Assembly: GCA_003427395.1 (NCBI GenBank)
Contig: BFEA01000001.1
Coordinates: 13,361,268 to 13,425,267 of the forward strand
DNA length: 64,000 nucleotides
Direction: 5' to 3'
DNA from: Chara braunii
Taxonomy: Eukaryota; Streptophyta; Charophyceae; Charales; Characeae
Positions within the stretch are counted from its first letter, which is position 1. Every line of letters begins with the position of its first letter. The notes under the pieces are model-generated. The model ran no database searches. It was not told where the DNA came from and was given only the letters and a program-made list of their open reading frames with translations. Of this stretch, positions 32,307 to 43,189 are shown in pieces. Both the position numbers and the translations under genes were made by a program.

Positions 32307-34330
32307 CTAGCGAGAAAGGTCAGCGTAGTGGCGGTCGACGGCGGTGGTGTAAAGGTACCGCGCGGAGGTATGACCGTCCTGGCGACAGTGCGAACATCCA
32401 CGCCGACCCAAAATGATTGCGCGTTCCTCAGCGGAAAGGACACCGCGAGGAGGGACAAAACCCTGAGGGAGGTCCTGCTGAGGGACCTCGGGGGGCGACG
32501 CACCAGCGTGACCAGAGCGGTTGCGTGCCCGGGAGAGGGTGGAGAGGATGAGCTGAAGGCGCTCGGCCATAGGGAGAGTAGTGTCCTCCAAATGGTAGTG
32601 GACGACCTCGCCGAGGTCGAGGTCGTCGCTATGGTCACCCTCAGGCGACAACGGGCCAACAACGTCCTGCTCACCATACTCGAGCGCGATGAAGCGGTGC
32701 GAGAAATGGCGGCCCAGCTGCGTGGAACTGAGGGGGCGGTCGCGAAAAGGGGAACGACGCTGGGAAGTGGGGCGAAGACTGGCCCGCATCCGCTGATGGG
32801 TCCTGGCGGCCTCATAGGCCTGCGGGGCCGATGTGAACTCGTACCACCATAACTCGGAGCGGTACTCAAGGGGAAGGCTGGCCGAGAAACGGTCAATGAG
32901 GGCAACCTCGGGGAGGAACGCCACATCAAAATCCTGAAAGAACTGGATGTGGCGATCCAGACCGGCAGCGCCACCAGAGTCGGACCAGCGTGTGCTGACG
33001 ACTCGCTCGAAGGCATCAGCGACGTCATGTCGGGCTCCGAAACGATCCTCGAGGAACGCCTGAAAATCCATGAAGGTCAGGGTCCGACCCTCACGAAGGG
33101 AGTGCGCGTAGAAATCCTCCCAGGCGTCGAAAGGACGGCCACGCAGGCGCATGGAGAGGTGAGCCACCCACGTGTCGGGTGGGGCGCCCATGAGCTTGAG
33201 CGTGCGGGTGGCAGACTGCAGCCACCGTTTTGGCGTACAAGGCAATGTTCGTCAAGCGGACGAGTGGTGCGCCACCGTTTTGGCGGCGAGGGGATCGAGG
33301 AGCAGAGGCCTGTGCTACGGCTGAGTAAGTCAGGGCAGGTCCTGGAGAAAGGGGCGTAGCTGACTGTACGCCCGGGCCGCATGGGGGAGCGGCGGGGGCA
33401 ACAACGGCAGACTGCGAGGGAGATGCAGTAAAAGAGGTTGCAGCAACTGAGGGAATAGGAAGAAGGTAGGATGGGGATGAATAGGGTGCAGGGCGAGGAA
33501 AACGAGCCTGTATCGAAGGAAGAGTAGAGGAAGAAGGGGGGGTGTCCGAAGGCGTGGCCACCTGTGAGGGTAGGGGTGGCTAAAGGCATAAGAGGGCGAG
33601 GTCGGCCCCGGTCTAGGCAAGCTAGTCCTCGAGACGTTGAACATAGATCGAGCGAGTGTGGCAGGAGGAAGACTGGGGGAGGTGGACGCACGAGTGGCGC
33701 GGGGCATCCCATAGGGGGGGGAGCCAGGTGACGCTGCGGTCGTGCGAAGGGGAGGGAGAAGCGGGGCACCAGGAAAAGTTGAGACCATGGCAGCGGGTTG
33801 TGGTCTCGTGGCCGTAGGGACCGGAATCTGGGCGGGTGCACCCGTAAAGTGAAGGAGGGTATGACCCGTGGCGGCCATCGCGCTAGGAGCGTGGACGGTC
33901 ACCAAGATGGCCGGGTCAGGGGCGGCAGAGGAGGAAGCTCCGCCGTGGCCACCATGTCAGAGGACGGGGGACCCAGACAGGGAGCCAGAAGAAGAGAGAG
34001 AGTGGGGAGAGGGAGGACGGTCAGCGTCCTAGAGTTGCCGCAGGCTAGTGGCAAGAGTCGCCACCTGCACGTGTAAGGGCGCAGGGAGGGAGGTGATGAG
34101 GGTGTGCAGATCCCCCTGAGGTTGATGACCCTGGTCCGTCGGCACGGGTGTGGAGCCCGATGCCGAGGTCGTCGCCGCCTCGGCGGCTTGTGACACACCG
34201 TCGGCCATGGGGAGGTAACGGGCCGGACTAGAGAGGGCCGGAGGAGGTCCGCGTGAGTGGAGGGCATAGGGGGAGGTCTGCGATAGAAGGCGACAGTCAG
34301 CACTAGTAAATCGAGCGCGGACGCCGTCAA
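32307..34330 (-). pseudogene. Chromovirus gag (capsid and zinc knuckle), frameshifted
   Basis: The best frame (33245-32307) carries a retrotransposon capsid domain: WVAHLSMRLRGRPFDAWEDF, FLEDRFGARHDVADAFE, and later a zinc-knuckle remnant CSHCRQDGHTSARY near 32396. The knuckle keeps C-x2-C-x4-H but the fourth ligand (normally Cys) is Tyr. Upstream, a Pro/Ser/Ala-rich N-terminal part (33561-33215) is in another frame, so one frameshift lies near 33215-33245. Frames on the opposite strand are shadows. Confidence 0.85.
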
Positions 34331-35959
34331 AGGGAGAGGGGTGGTTCGGATCCAGGATGCCTGAATGAGAAGGGAAAGTAAAGGGGGTTAGGAGAACCCT
34401 AAACCATAGAAAAACCCTAAGAAAACCCTAACCGAAGTTTGAGTGGTTAGGGTAGGGTACGGGTGATATAATCAATAAAATAAAATAGCAAGCATAGGGG
34501 GCCGAGGAGGGAGGAAAAATAAATAAACAATGAAATTTCGAGAGAAAAATAAAAATAAATAAGAAAATAAATAAATAATAAAAATAATTAAAGAAATAAG
34601 GAAACAAAGTGTGAAGAGATAAATAATATTTATTATTTTAGATTTTCGGCAACATTTTTCTACCCCCCATGAGGTCAAGAATGTGCCAAGGGAAAAGAGA
34701 GACCAAGATAACCACACTAGGTTTCAAAATGCCGCAAATTAAAAATTTCACAAAATAAATAAAAAAATAATAAATAAATAAATAAGTAGATGAGGAGGTG
34801 AAGAAAAATTAAGTATTGGATTTCTTAAAACTTTCGGCAGCATTTCGTCACCCCCATGGGGTCAAAGTGTGTCGTCAAGAAGAAAGGCTAAGTCAAATGA
34901 GAAGATTTTGTCAGCACTTTGCTACCCCCAAAGGGTCAAAATGTGTTGAAAAATACTAAGTGAACGAAAAACAGAAAATTTCGGCAGCACTTCGTTACCC
35001 CCATGGGGTCGGAATGTGTGTCGAACGCAAGAATGACTAACTCCTAATCAGATTTAAGGTTACCGCAAAATAATTTGAATTTTCAAAATAAAATAAAAAT
35101 AAAATGAAGGAAATCAGAAAATGAGAAAAGAGGGTTGGGAAGAAGATAATTCAAATTTATGAAAAAAGGAAGAGATATAAATCAAAAGAAGGATTAAAAA
35201 AAAAAAAATAGAAAATTTCGAAGTTGGGGGGAAGGGGAATGAAAAAGTGAAGGAGAAAGGGGAAAAATAGGTGAGAGAGAAAAAAAGCGTGAAGGGGAAG
35301 ATGGGGGAAATGATGGGGTTGTAGTTGGGGGAGAGGAGGGTGAGAGAATGAGAGAGATGGGGAGGGATCAAGAAGCAAAGAGAAAAGAGAAGAAAAAAAA
35401 AGAAAATAAATAAATAAAGTGAAGTAAAATAGTGGGTGGTGGGAGAAAAGGTGGGGAGTGAGAGTGATTAAAGGGAAGTAAGTGAGGTAGAAGAGGAAGA
35501 AGTAGAGGGAAAAAAAAAGGTAGAGAAAGTGGGTTAGTAGGGAGAGGGAAGAAAGAGGTGATATCTGGCCCTTGGTGTCTCCAAGGGCACAAGGTATACC
35601 AAGATCAGGAGGGTCTTGGCCTTCGCTGCCGCAAGCCAGTTAGAGGAGAGAGGGGGTTGAGATCTTGATCAGCCCCTAACAACAGTACTGCAGATCTGCA
35701 GATCCAGGGTATGTTGTGTGAGCAGACCCTCACCAGTGTAGAGCAGCCCCTGATCCGAGGGGTCTTCAATTCCACAGCAAGCTGCCACGTGGCACTGCAG
35801 ATGGCCACTTGCGCATGCAGCAGCAGCCACAGGGGGGAAAGGGGGGGGCAAATAGCAGCCCGGTCGTTGCTGCCCTGCTGGCCGCTGCTCGCCGGCGGGC
35901 GGGGGGGGGGGGGGGGCGGGGGGGGAAATAGCCAGCACGGCACGTATACAATACAAGTG

Positions 35960-36030
35960 NNNNNNNNNNNNNNNNNNNNNNNNNNNNNNNNNNNNNNNNN
36001 NNNNNNNNNNNNNNNNNNNNNNNNNNNNNN
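35960..36030. other. Assembly gap (71 N)
   Basis: Seventy-one N next to a G-rich run (35899-35927), within the retrotransposon leader. Confidence 0.99.
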
Positions 36031-36090
36031 TAAATAACTGGCGCGCACCTCTTCAGCAGTAGCGTGCCACACTATTGAGCCATGTCGACA

Positions 36091-36172
36091 CTTTGGTCAG
36101 TGTGTTATGGTAGCGGCCACGTACGAGCATGGTCAGCAACTGCCCGGGTTCAAACCCTGGCAGCAACATATA
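36091..36172 (+). other. tRNA-like A/B box pair inside the chromovirus leader
   Basis: TTGGTCAGTGTG (near 36092) is A-box-like and GGGTTCAAACCCTGG (near 36146) forms a T-arm with a 5-bp stem (one G:U). No full cloverleaf could be drawn, so it is more likely a SINE remnant than a tRNA gene. Confidence 0.35.
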
Positions 36173-36437
36173 TCCCGGATCTTGATAATATACTCCGGGA
36201 GCGGGGCGGGGCTGGGCGAGTGGCACGCGCTCATGCGGCAGCCTTGGCAAGCGCCCAGTAGTGATGGCAACTCCTTTTTCCGCTACGTGTCGCTCTCCTG
36301 CTGCACCTTTTTGTTTTTTGAAAAAATTCTGCTGTTTTCCGCTGCGAACAGCCAAAAAAACAATGAAAAACCCCGTTGTTAGGTTTTACTATTTCCCCGA
36401 CGTGTGGTGTGGTGGGTGGGAGTGGGAAACGTTCCCG

Positions 36438-36449
36438 CTCCGATACGAG
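36438..36449 (-). other. Primer-binding site (initiator Met tRNA-like)
   Basis: Directly after the 5' LTR the minus strand reads C-TCGTATCGGAGC, which agrees at 10 of 12 positions with TGGTATCAGAGC, the site complementary to plant initiator Met tRNA used by most plant Ty3/gypsy elements. Confidence 0.75.
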
Positions 36450-36757
36450 TGTGGCGGACCCACCGGGTGTGGTGCTCCGCAAGGGACAGAGATGGAGATG
36501 GAGGATGAAGGGGGAGCGAGATGGCACAGCACAGCTCCCACGCAAGACTTCAACGCACGTACTCCAAGATGTGCAAATGTATAATGAATCGGAAAATGAA
36601 CAAAAGTTGGGGTATAACCCAGCGGACTGACTAGACTGGACTGGACTGACTGGTACCGACAGAGGTACCGGCCTGTACTCGACTACCCCAAATATAACAC
36701 AAGCCTGTGAAAACAGGCCAAGGGTTGGTCTCACAGGCCAACTAGAGGTCCGCTACA
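36450..36757 (-). repeat. 5' LTR of the chromovirus
   Basis: 308 bp, beginning TGTAGCGGACC and ending GGTCCGCCACA on the minus strand, so the ends are TG...CA and form an imperfect 11-bp inverted repeat. It is a direct copy of 26452-26760, with roughly 88 % identity by eye. It should contain the element's promoter; a TATA box could not be fixed. Confidence 0.95.
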
Positions 36758-37379
36758 ACGGGAATCTACTGCATCTGGGTTCAAAAGTTCACTCCAAGTT
36801 GATGGAATAGTAACGATGGTCATCGCATTTCGATGCTCTATACATCAAATTTGGTCAAACGGGATATGGGATCTGCATTTTTAATCAAAGAACCTAGTAT
36901 GTCGTCTCACAGGTCGCTCTCGAGCGGTGTCAGTTTTAATCGTATCACTCTGTGATTTGTCAAATCTAAAGATTGTCAAAGATTGTTTGGGCAAGGACCT
37001 CTGCCTTCATGATTGAAGCCGTTCAAACATCTGGTAAAATTTTTTTATACATTTGAATAATACCCAACAAAATTAAAACTTGACCTGTCTTCTTTTGAAT
37101 GAGAAAAAAATAAAGCGTGTTTAAACATTTATGACCTTTTAAGATTTCATTCACTAATACCTATCTTAATTTTGTTGTACTCAAAATATTTACCAATCTC
37201 GAAACTGTTCGCTTTGTCGTAAAATAATTTTGGTGTGCCCATAAATAATTTATTGTGTTGTCTTCGAGATACCTTTATTGTCCTCAAACTGAGAAACTTA
37301 AAGCTGACTTTGTTGTACTCAAGCTGGATTACCGCAACCCTAGTTTGTTATATTCAGCCTTGACGTTGATGTCACCAAG
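36758..37379. other. Unrecognised stretch
   Basis: No gene. Weak repeats of TTTGTTGTACTCAAA/CTCAAGCTG words from 37170 to 37370 foreshadow the tandem blocks that follow. Confidence 0.4.
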
Positions 37380-37560
37380 AGCACTAACTGGGACATAAAT
37401 TGTTGTTGTTGTCACCAAGAGCCTCCGATAGGACCAACGTCGTTGTTGCGATCATCGTGAGTGTCTGCTATGATCAACATTATCGTTGCTACCATTGGGA
37501 CTTCATGTCGTGATCGATACTATTGCGACTGTCATTGGGATTCACCGTAATTACTTGATT
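37380..37560. repeat. Degenerate GTTGTTGTCACCAAGAGC repeat
   Basis: About five diverged units of roughly 40 bp with the pattern GTNGTTGTCACCATTGGGACTC. Confidence 0.6.
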
Positions 37561-37689
37561 ACATCCCTTAGAAATGTAATATATTGAGAGTAAATTAAAA
37601 TTACCATGACAGAAATTAGTTCACTGACACTGGACGTCGCATACTTAGGTTGAATTAAATTCACTTTGTGTGAATTTAACTTACTGAGG

Positions 37690-38115
37690 TTTAATTTCAC
37701 TTGCACAGATTGAGGTCATTGAGACCAAACTTACTGTATCGAACTGAATTTAAAATCCACTTTATTGAGAAAAAACTCGCTAAGAATGAAACCGAACTCA
37801 ACTAAGATTTATTGAGATTAAACTCATTGATACTAAAATTAGACTCTCAAAGATTAAGCTTATTGAAACCGAGTTAAATTCATGTAGTATGAACCAAGCT
37901 CGCTGAAACTGAACTGACTTCACCGAGCTCGAGCTGAGCTTGCAAAAACTGAACTGACTTCACTGGGTTGAACCGAGTTTACCGAAATTGAACTAAACTT
38001 GTTAAGATTAAACCAATTTTACTTCGTTTGAATTGAACTTATCGGAAATGAGTTCAAAAAGACTTAATTGAGTTTGATGAAATTAGTTCACTAACTAAAA
38101 CTGCAAAACTTTGAA
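37690..38115. repeat. Degenerate TTCACTGAGATTGAACTAAA repeat block
   Basis: Around 20 diverged units of 16-22 bp (ACTGAGATTGAACT, TTACCGAAATTGAACT, CACTGGGTTGAACC) run in direct orientation. Strong decay, no coding capacity. Confidence 0.75.
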
Positions 38116-38319
38116 AGAGGCAACCGGGTTGTGATTGAAACTATGAAAACCTGATCGAGCTTGTAGTGGTTTGACTGAGTCCTTTGAGTTTAACCGAGTT
38201 TATTGCGAACCGATTGCGTAAACAGTAAACCGATTTCACATTTCTATAAACCTTTTACGTCGAGTATGAACTGATTGCATTTACCCATTGTCGAGTTCAT
38301 AAGTCCTACAAATTGACCC

Positions 38320-38645
38320 TCCTGGTCGTGTCACGCAAAATTTTAGCTGTTGGAACATAGAATGCTTTAAAGTAGTGTTGCTCTGGCCGAGTGCCCTAGC
38401 CATACCTCTTGCAAACCCCTACAATAAGATAGGGTCACACGAGGTACAACTTACCTCCACTCGCGAGTGCTATCACCTCCCTAGGTGGGAGTATCCCCGT
38501 CGACCTACTGAACACGTAGGAAAGTTTGGTATATGCAATCGCAGAGGTGGGTCAACTAAGGGTGTTTCTCGTTCACTGTAGCGTAGGGGGTACATGAGGT
38601 TAACGCCCTAATCTGACCCGTGCACGGATCGATGCCAGTCGACTA
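38320..38645. repeat. Block A, copy 1
   Basis: Shares ordered words with 48995-49370 and 51330-51660: CTCTGGCCGAG, AACCCCTACGA, ACTTACCTC, CTGTCACC-like, GCAATCGCAGAGGT, GGTGTTTCTCGTTC, AGGGGGTACA and ATCGATGC. GTCACGCAAAATTTT (38329) is also at 49042. Function unknown; perhaps part of an LTR or leader. Confidence 0.8.
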
Positions 38646-39829
38646 GGGCGACTAGTATAAAAATGTGATACTCTACTAAATTAAAACTTAAGTTTATGTG
38701 CAAATCGTACGTAGTCCCTTTTGTAAATGTTTCGATCCATAACTTGTTACGCGTGCAAATTTCGGGTGTGGCCCGTATGAAAATGCATAAGAGGGACGTA
38801 GATGTGAAGGAAACCAAAACATTCAATTATGTGTACTCACGCAATCGACTGTCATGGTGACGCTTCACGCATTACCCACAATCATACAACATTTCGAGGG
38901 TTTGAGAGTTGTGCACGACATGGACGTGTCAGAAATAAAATATTGTGAAGAAAATATCCTTCACGATATAGAATAACTGAAGGATGAGTCGTTCAACCTT
39001 CACGGCGTCTTTGGCCCATAAATAGACTGTTACGATGACCGAAGCGCAAATGTTAAACACATAGGGGAAACCTTTTTATGTTGAACAAAAACCTGAAATG
39101 CTATGGACAAGGACCTTGAATTCCAAATTCAGAACCAACGTCCAACAAATTAATCTAAATAGTGGTATGAGTGCAACTCATCGTTGGTATCGGGAGTAAA
39201 TGTGCGTCTGTATGCCCTTTGATATAATGACCACGAAAATAAACTGATTGAAACACTCAAACAAAGAGGTTGTGTGACATAAGGCGATCACTCTCATAAA
39301 TATTAATGTGAATTGTTAATCATCATTAATGCAAAATACGAACAATCACAAAGAAACAATTAAAATATGCGATCACACAAAATTTACAGCAACATGCAAC
39401 GCACTAAAAAGGTAAACTTTACTATTCTCTGCGACTTATACCCCGCCTTATGCATATAAACCCCAACCATTTTCCATAATCTTATAACGAAGATACTAAG
39501 TCTTTATAAATTTTCATTTAGAAAGACATAAAAGTGAAAATCCTAAGAAACATTTAAAACCCAAGGGGCTAAAACTTTAGGTTGAGATGCAAAAACATAT
39601 AAAGTTGTATCATAAACCGATATGTTATCAATTGATAACAGAACAATGATCCTTGTAAGTTCATGCCAAAATCAGTCGAGCCTTCAATCCGAGTACAGAC
39701 CTACATCATAGTACAGGTTATAAAAATGATTGTTATGCTTAAAATATATGGATAACACACTTTATATCGTAGCCTAATTCCTATACTAATTTTATTTAAA
39801 CCTCTCACTAATCGACATAATAAAAAAAT
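38646..39829. repeat. Large-repeat interior, copy 1 (B and pre-C part)
   Basis: 39400-39715 is a diverged direct copy of 52400-52715: GTAAACTTTACTNTTC, TTTCCATAAT, TCTTTATAA, CCTAAGAAACAT, GATATGTTATCAATTGATAACA. Part of block B (ACAACATTTCGAGGGTTTGA) is near 38888. No gene. Confidence 0.7.
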
Positions 39830-40150
39830 CAACTGACTCTTTAATTTTACAAACATTTAGGTAGCACTTCCGCTATGAAAGTAGACTACCAATATTTTTA
39901 CTATGTTAAATATAAAATTCAAAGTGCAACTAAACTTCTACAAAGATAAATTTTTATTTGAATTAACAAAATTTTCAGTAACATTTTTCCTAGGGAGGTA
40001 TACTTCTAATATTTCAACCAAGTCAAATTTAAAGTTAAAGTGCAACTTGACTATACAAATGCACAACTTGGCTTTACAAATGCAAAATTTGACTAACTCG
40101 TTGAATTAGTAAAAATTTTGGTAACTCTTCCTCTAGGAAGATAGGCTACA
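39830..40150. repeat. Block C, copy 1 (~120-bp tandem units)
   Basis: Units start near 39855, 39975 and 40115 with the pattern AAATTTTCGGTAACNCTTCC then TAGGAAG, TATACTTCTAATATTT; the same family as 52925-53480. Confidence 0.75.
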
Positions 40151-40434
40151 CAAAATTATGTAAAGTCAAATATAAAAAATAATATACAACTAAATTTGGG
40201 ATAAGTTATGACTCTTAACTCGATTGTTAAACCTATAATTACTCTGCGTGATACTTCTTTTGGGAAGATACAATGAGTTAACTTTAATTCTGACTCTAAG
40301 TAAGGTCAATCATATCATATCAAAAACTTTCCCCTCCATGCATTACTACTTTGCCTATCGCTTCAGCACTCGACGCCCCCAAACTTAATTTATTTGACCC
40401 CTACTTTTTTAAATCCCATTACCCGTTTTTTACT

Positions 40435-41330
40435 TATGGCATATGATAAAACCACCCCAACTTCGGGGTAAGTCCAACCTGCCTAGGCAATAACATACAT
40501 ATACGACTAGACCGCCCGAACTTAGGGGTACGTATAACCCAATTAAACGACAAACGTAAAGTATGCAATTGGACCCCGACTTAGGGGTACAACCAACCCT
40601 TTGCTTAGACATCCACATCAGACGTGTGGCCAGACCGCCCCAGCTTAACGAGTATGCCTAGTTAGCCTGAACAATTAACGTAAGATAGGTAACTAGACCT
40701 CACTAACTTAGGGATACGTATAGTATCCGCCTAGGTATGACAAAAGGCATATAACTAAACCGCCCCAACTTAGGGGCATATCTAACCAGCCCAATTAACT
40801 ATATGCGGCGTAGGGTTAGGCCGCCCCAACTTAGGGGTATGCCTAGCCTGCCTGGACAACATATAACGTATGACTGAACCGCCCCAACTTAGGGGTACGT
40901 TCAACCTCTGTAACATCACAACATTTAACATGTAAGTTCACTAAGTCCTTTGTTTTTCAATCAGGTCAGACCTACCCAATTTAGGGAGACACCTCATCCT
41001 GCTTTAGTCATATTTAATAAACAACTTTTATACTAATTCTCAGTTTTTTATATTATCACAACCATAGGATCAAACAACCTCAACTTAGGGGTACATTCAA
41101 CTTGTCCGGGTTACCTTTCCATATTATACTTTGAATTCACGTTTTTTCTGCTTTCTCTTAGACCTTGGCTTATTAATTAGACTTTCCCGGCTTAGGGGTA
41201 CGTCTCGTCTGACAAATAATATACATGATGATATATACATGGGTATCAATTTTTTATACTATGATTACATTTTCAATTCACAGTTCATAACTAGACCGCC
41301 TAAACTTAGAGGTACAATAAGTCTTTGAAT
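40435..41330. repeat. Block D, copy 1: 62-bp tandem repeat
   Basis: At least eight units near 40448, 40509, 40572, 40634, 40697, 40759, 40821 and 40878, each with ACCGCCCCAACTTAGGGGTA, a short A/T-rich spacer, and a period close to 62 bp. Weaker units follow near 40962, 41075, 41185 and 41295. Confidence 0.88.
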
Positions 41331-42410
41331 GTTTCTCCCTCATAATAAAGTAAATAATTGAATCCACGCAATTTAGAATGGACCGAACACTTTTCATTAA
41401 ACCACCAGTACCTCCGAGCCTGTTTTTGCTAACCCTGAATTTCACTGCGCTCCAAGTTTTGCCGAGTCTGGATACCACTCCGTTTTTTTTATTGTACTCC
41501 CACAGAAGAAAAAAAAAAAAAAAAAAAAAAAAAGTTGTGGTCGTGAACCTCAGAAAAGGAAAGAAAAAAAAAAAAACAAACAAAGTTTTGGTCGTGATTG
41601 CAGTTGTATACATTCTTGGAAGTGGTAGTGTGAGTGCGCCCTCAATGAGGGCATCTCAACCCCGTGGTCAGGTTGTAAGATTCCAAAAAAAGAATAAAAG
41701 GGGAAAAAAACGGGCACATAGATCCGACCGCGACAATGGTTGGATACATTCCCCTAAGTGCTAGTGTGATGAGCCTTACGATCCTCTTACAAAACACGGC
41801 TTGAGCAGATCGCGGACAACTTTAGCAATTCACGGACAGGGGACTTATAAGAAACACACGACCAAGAAAAAAAAAAACCAGTAATATTCAGAATATGACC
41901 GCCTTACTTGTAAGGTGCATTCTGTGGAGGAAGATTGTGAGCACGGCCTCCTGGACTACCCAGCCCGACATCATTGCAGTAGAGAAAGCATTTCCCCCCC
42001 CCTTTTTTCGTTCACTCGCGGCACTATAAAATCCAAATTTATGGGACATTGCCGACCCTGTCTCCCACCCCCGAAAAATTCGTGTACTGGCCAAGATATC
42101 GTAATTTCCCAACACTAAGGTACTCGTGGTTTGAACAAAGAAAAACACGATTCTGGACCACCCAACTTAGGGTCGAACATGTCTTCCGTTCAGAAAACCC
42201 AAAAGAAACATGCGACCAAACTGCCAAACTAAGGATAGACCCAACCTTTAAAAGTCAAGCAAACAGACCAACAAATAAAATAAATATAGTACTAAACCAC
42301 TCAACTTGGAATGATGCTCATCCTTTGGTTGACCCGGTCAATATAAGCAGAACCACCTTTCTTTCACCCTTCCCCCATTTTAACTCTCCGCTTTTAGATA
42401 AATATATGAA
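41331..42410. other. Degraded stretch between repeat blocks
   Basis: No gene. An A25 run lies at 41508-41533. Two similar segments (TTGTATACATTCTTGGAAGT at 41604, TTGGATACATTCCCCTAAGT at 41740) recur in the MITE at 42602. Weak block D units (CACCCAACTTAGGGTC) are near 42157 and 42295. Confidence 0.5.
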
Positions 42411-42462
42411 GTTTCCACACATAATGCATTCACCTTATTTAAGATTAAGTATTGAAATAAGC

Positions 42463-42508
<46 letters not shown>

Positions 42509-42601
42509 GGGGTAAAACTTTCCACACATAATGCATTCACCTTATCTAAGATTAAGTATTGAAATAAACATCCAATAATAATAATAATAATAATAATAAT
42601 A
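42411..42601. repeat. Tandem 108-bp duplication with (AAT)n tracts
   Basis: TTTCCACACATAATGCATTC occurs at 42411 and 42519, each followed by AAGATTAAGTATTGAAATAA and an (ATA/AAT)n tract. Confidence 0.88.
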
Positions 42602-42798
42602 AGGAGTAACTACGCGGGAGTCACAAAAACGAGTTATAATTGCACTACAGGCCAAGATACAGTTTTGCAACTACACTTTAGGCACCATACTTGGCTAGAA
42701 AGATGGGTTGTATACATTCCCCGAACTGCTATTCGAAATTGTATTTTGACTCATAATGCAATTATAACTCGTTTTTTTGACTCGCACGTAGTTTCTCC

Positions 42799-42799
<1 letters not shown>
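42602..42799. mobile_element. MITE inserted in an (AAT)n tract
   Basis: 198 bp with terminal inverted repeats of about 38 bp: AGGAGTAACTACG..GAGTCA, AAAACGAGTTATAATTGCA on the left, and the complement on the right (TGCAATTATAACTCG...CGTAGTTTCTCCT). Both flanks are AATAATAAT, so the insertion split a microsatellite and a target duplication (TAA/AAT) cannot be told from it. No coding frame. Confidence 0.85.
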
Positions 42800-42870
<71 letters not shown>

Positions 42871-42871
42871 G
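42800..42871. repeat. (AAT)n microsatellite
   Basis: About 23 AAT units directly after the MITE; the other half of the split tract lies at 42572-42601. Confidence 0.95.
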
Positions 42872-43189
42872 TAAATCAATCATGCTTTAGTCAGCTAGGG
42901 CCTAGTACGGTTAGTGAAATGCGGATCACACGTGTAAAACGGTCGTATACTTGAGTGTCCCCCGCCTTTAAAACCCCGCCTCGGCTCCGACAATCGGTGG
43001 GCTAACCCCCATACGCCTTGATGCGGTCTTGTGGGTTGTAATCTCACCTGTGGATTTCCTTTCCCGAACCACAAATTAGACTTAGAGTAAGAAAGACAGA
43101 AGAAGAGATGACAAACTCTCAAGATACTAAGAAAGGGTCACTACACTCAAACTCGCGTGGAGAGGACGTTGGTACCTTCAACTCCTAAG

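Larger units (their letters stand above)
34331..36437 (-). other. Chromovirus leader with TTCGGCAGC-type repeats and gap
   Basis: Non-coding sequence between the primer site and gag. On the plus strand, four units of the form TTCGGCAGCACTTCGTTACC then CCCATGGGGTC lie near 34645, 34832, 34907 and 34980. 35090-35560 is a purine-rich tract (GAGGGAGAA-like), and 35960-36030 is N. 36053-36180 contains a tRNA-like T arm (CCGGGTTCAAACCCTGG). Confidence 0.7.
26452..36757 (-). mobile_element. Ty3/gypsy chromovirus retrotransposon, full length but inactivated
   Basis: Two direct LTRs bound a 9.7 kb interior whose coding order on the minus strand is gag, protease, RT, RNase H, integrase, chromodomain: the Ty3/gypsy order, with the chromodomain marking it as a chromovirus. 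A 12-nt site after the 5' LTR matches the initiator Met-tRNA primer site. Flanking pentamers AGGGG (26447-26451) and ACGGG (36758-36762) look like a target-site duplication with one change. Stops, frameshifts and lost catalytic residues make it non-autonomous today. The 71-N gap lies in its leader. Confidence 0.95.

Noticed and set aside
32105-34076. Open plus-strand frames of 100-200 codons opposite the retrotransposon gag
   Set aside because: The minus strand carries recognisable capsid motifs; the plus-strand frames are GC-rich antisense shadows.
40435-41330. CRISPR-like array (repeats of ~20 bp with ~40-bp spacers)
   Set aside because: Units are diverged and spacers are related to each other; the genome is eukaryotic, so this is a decayed satellite.
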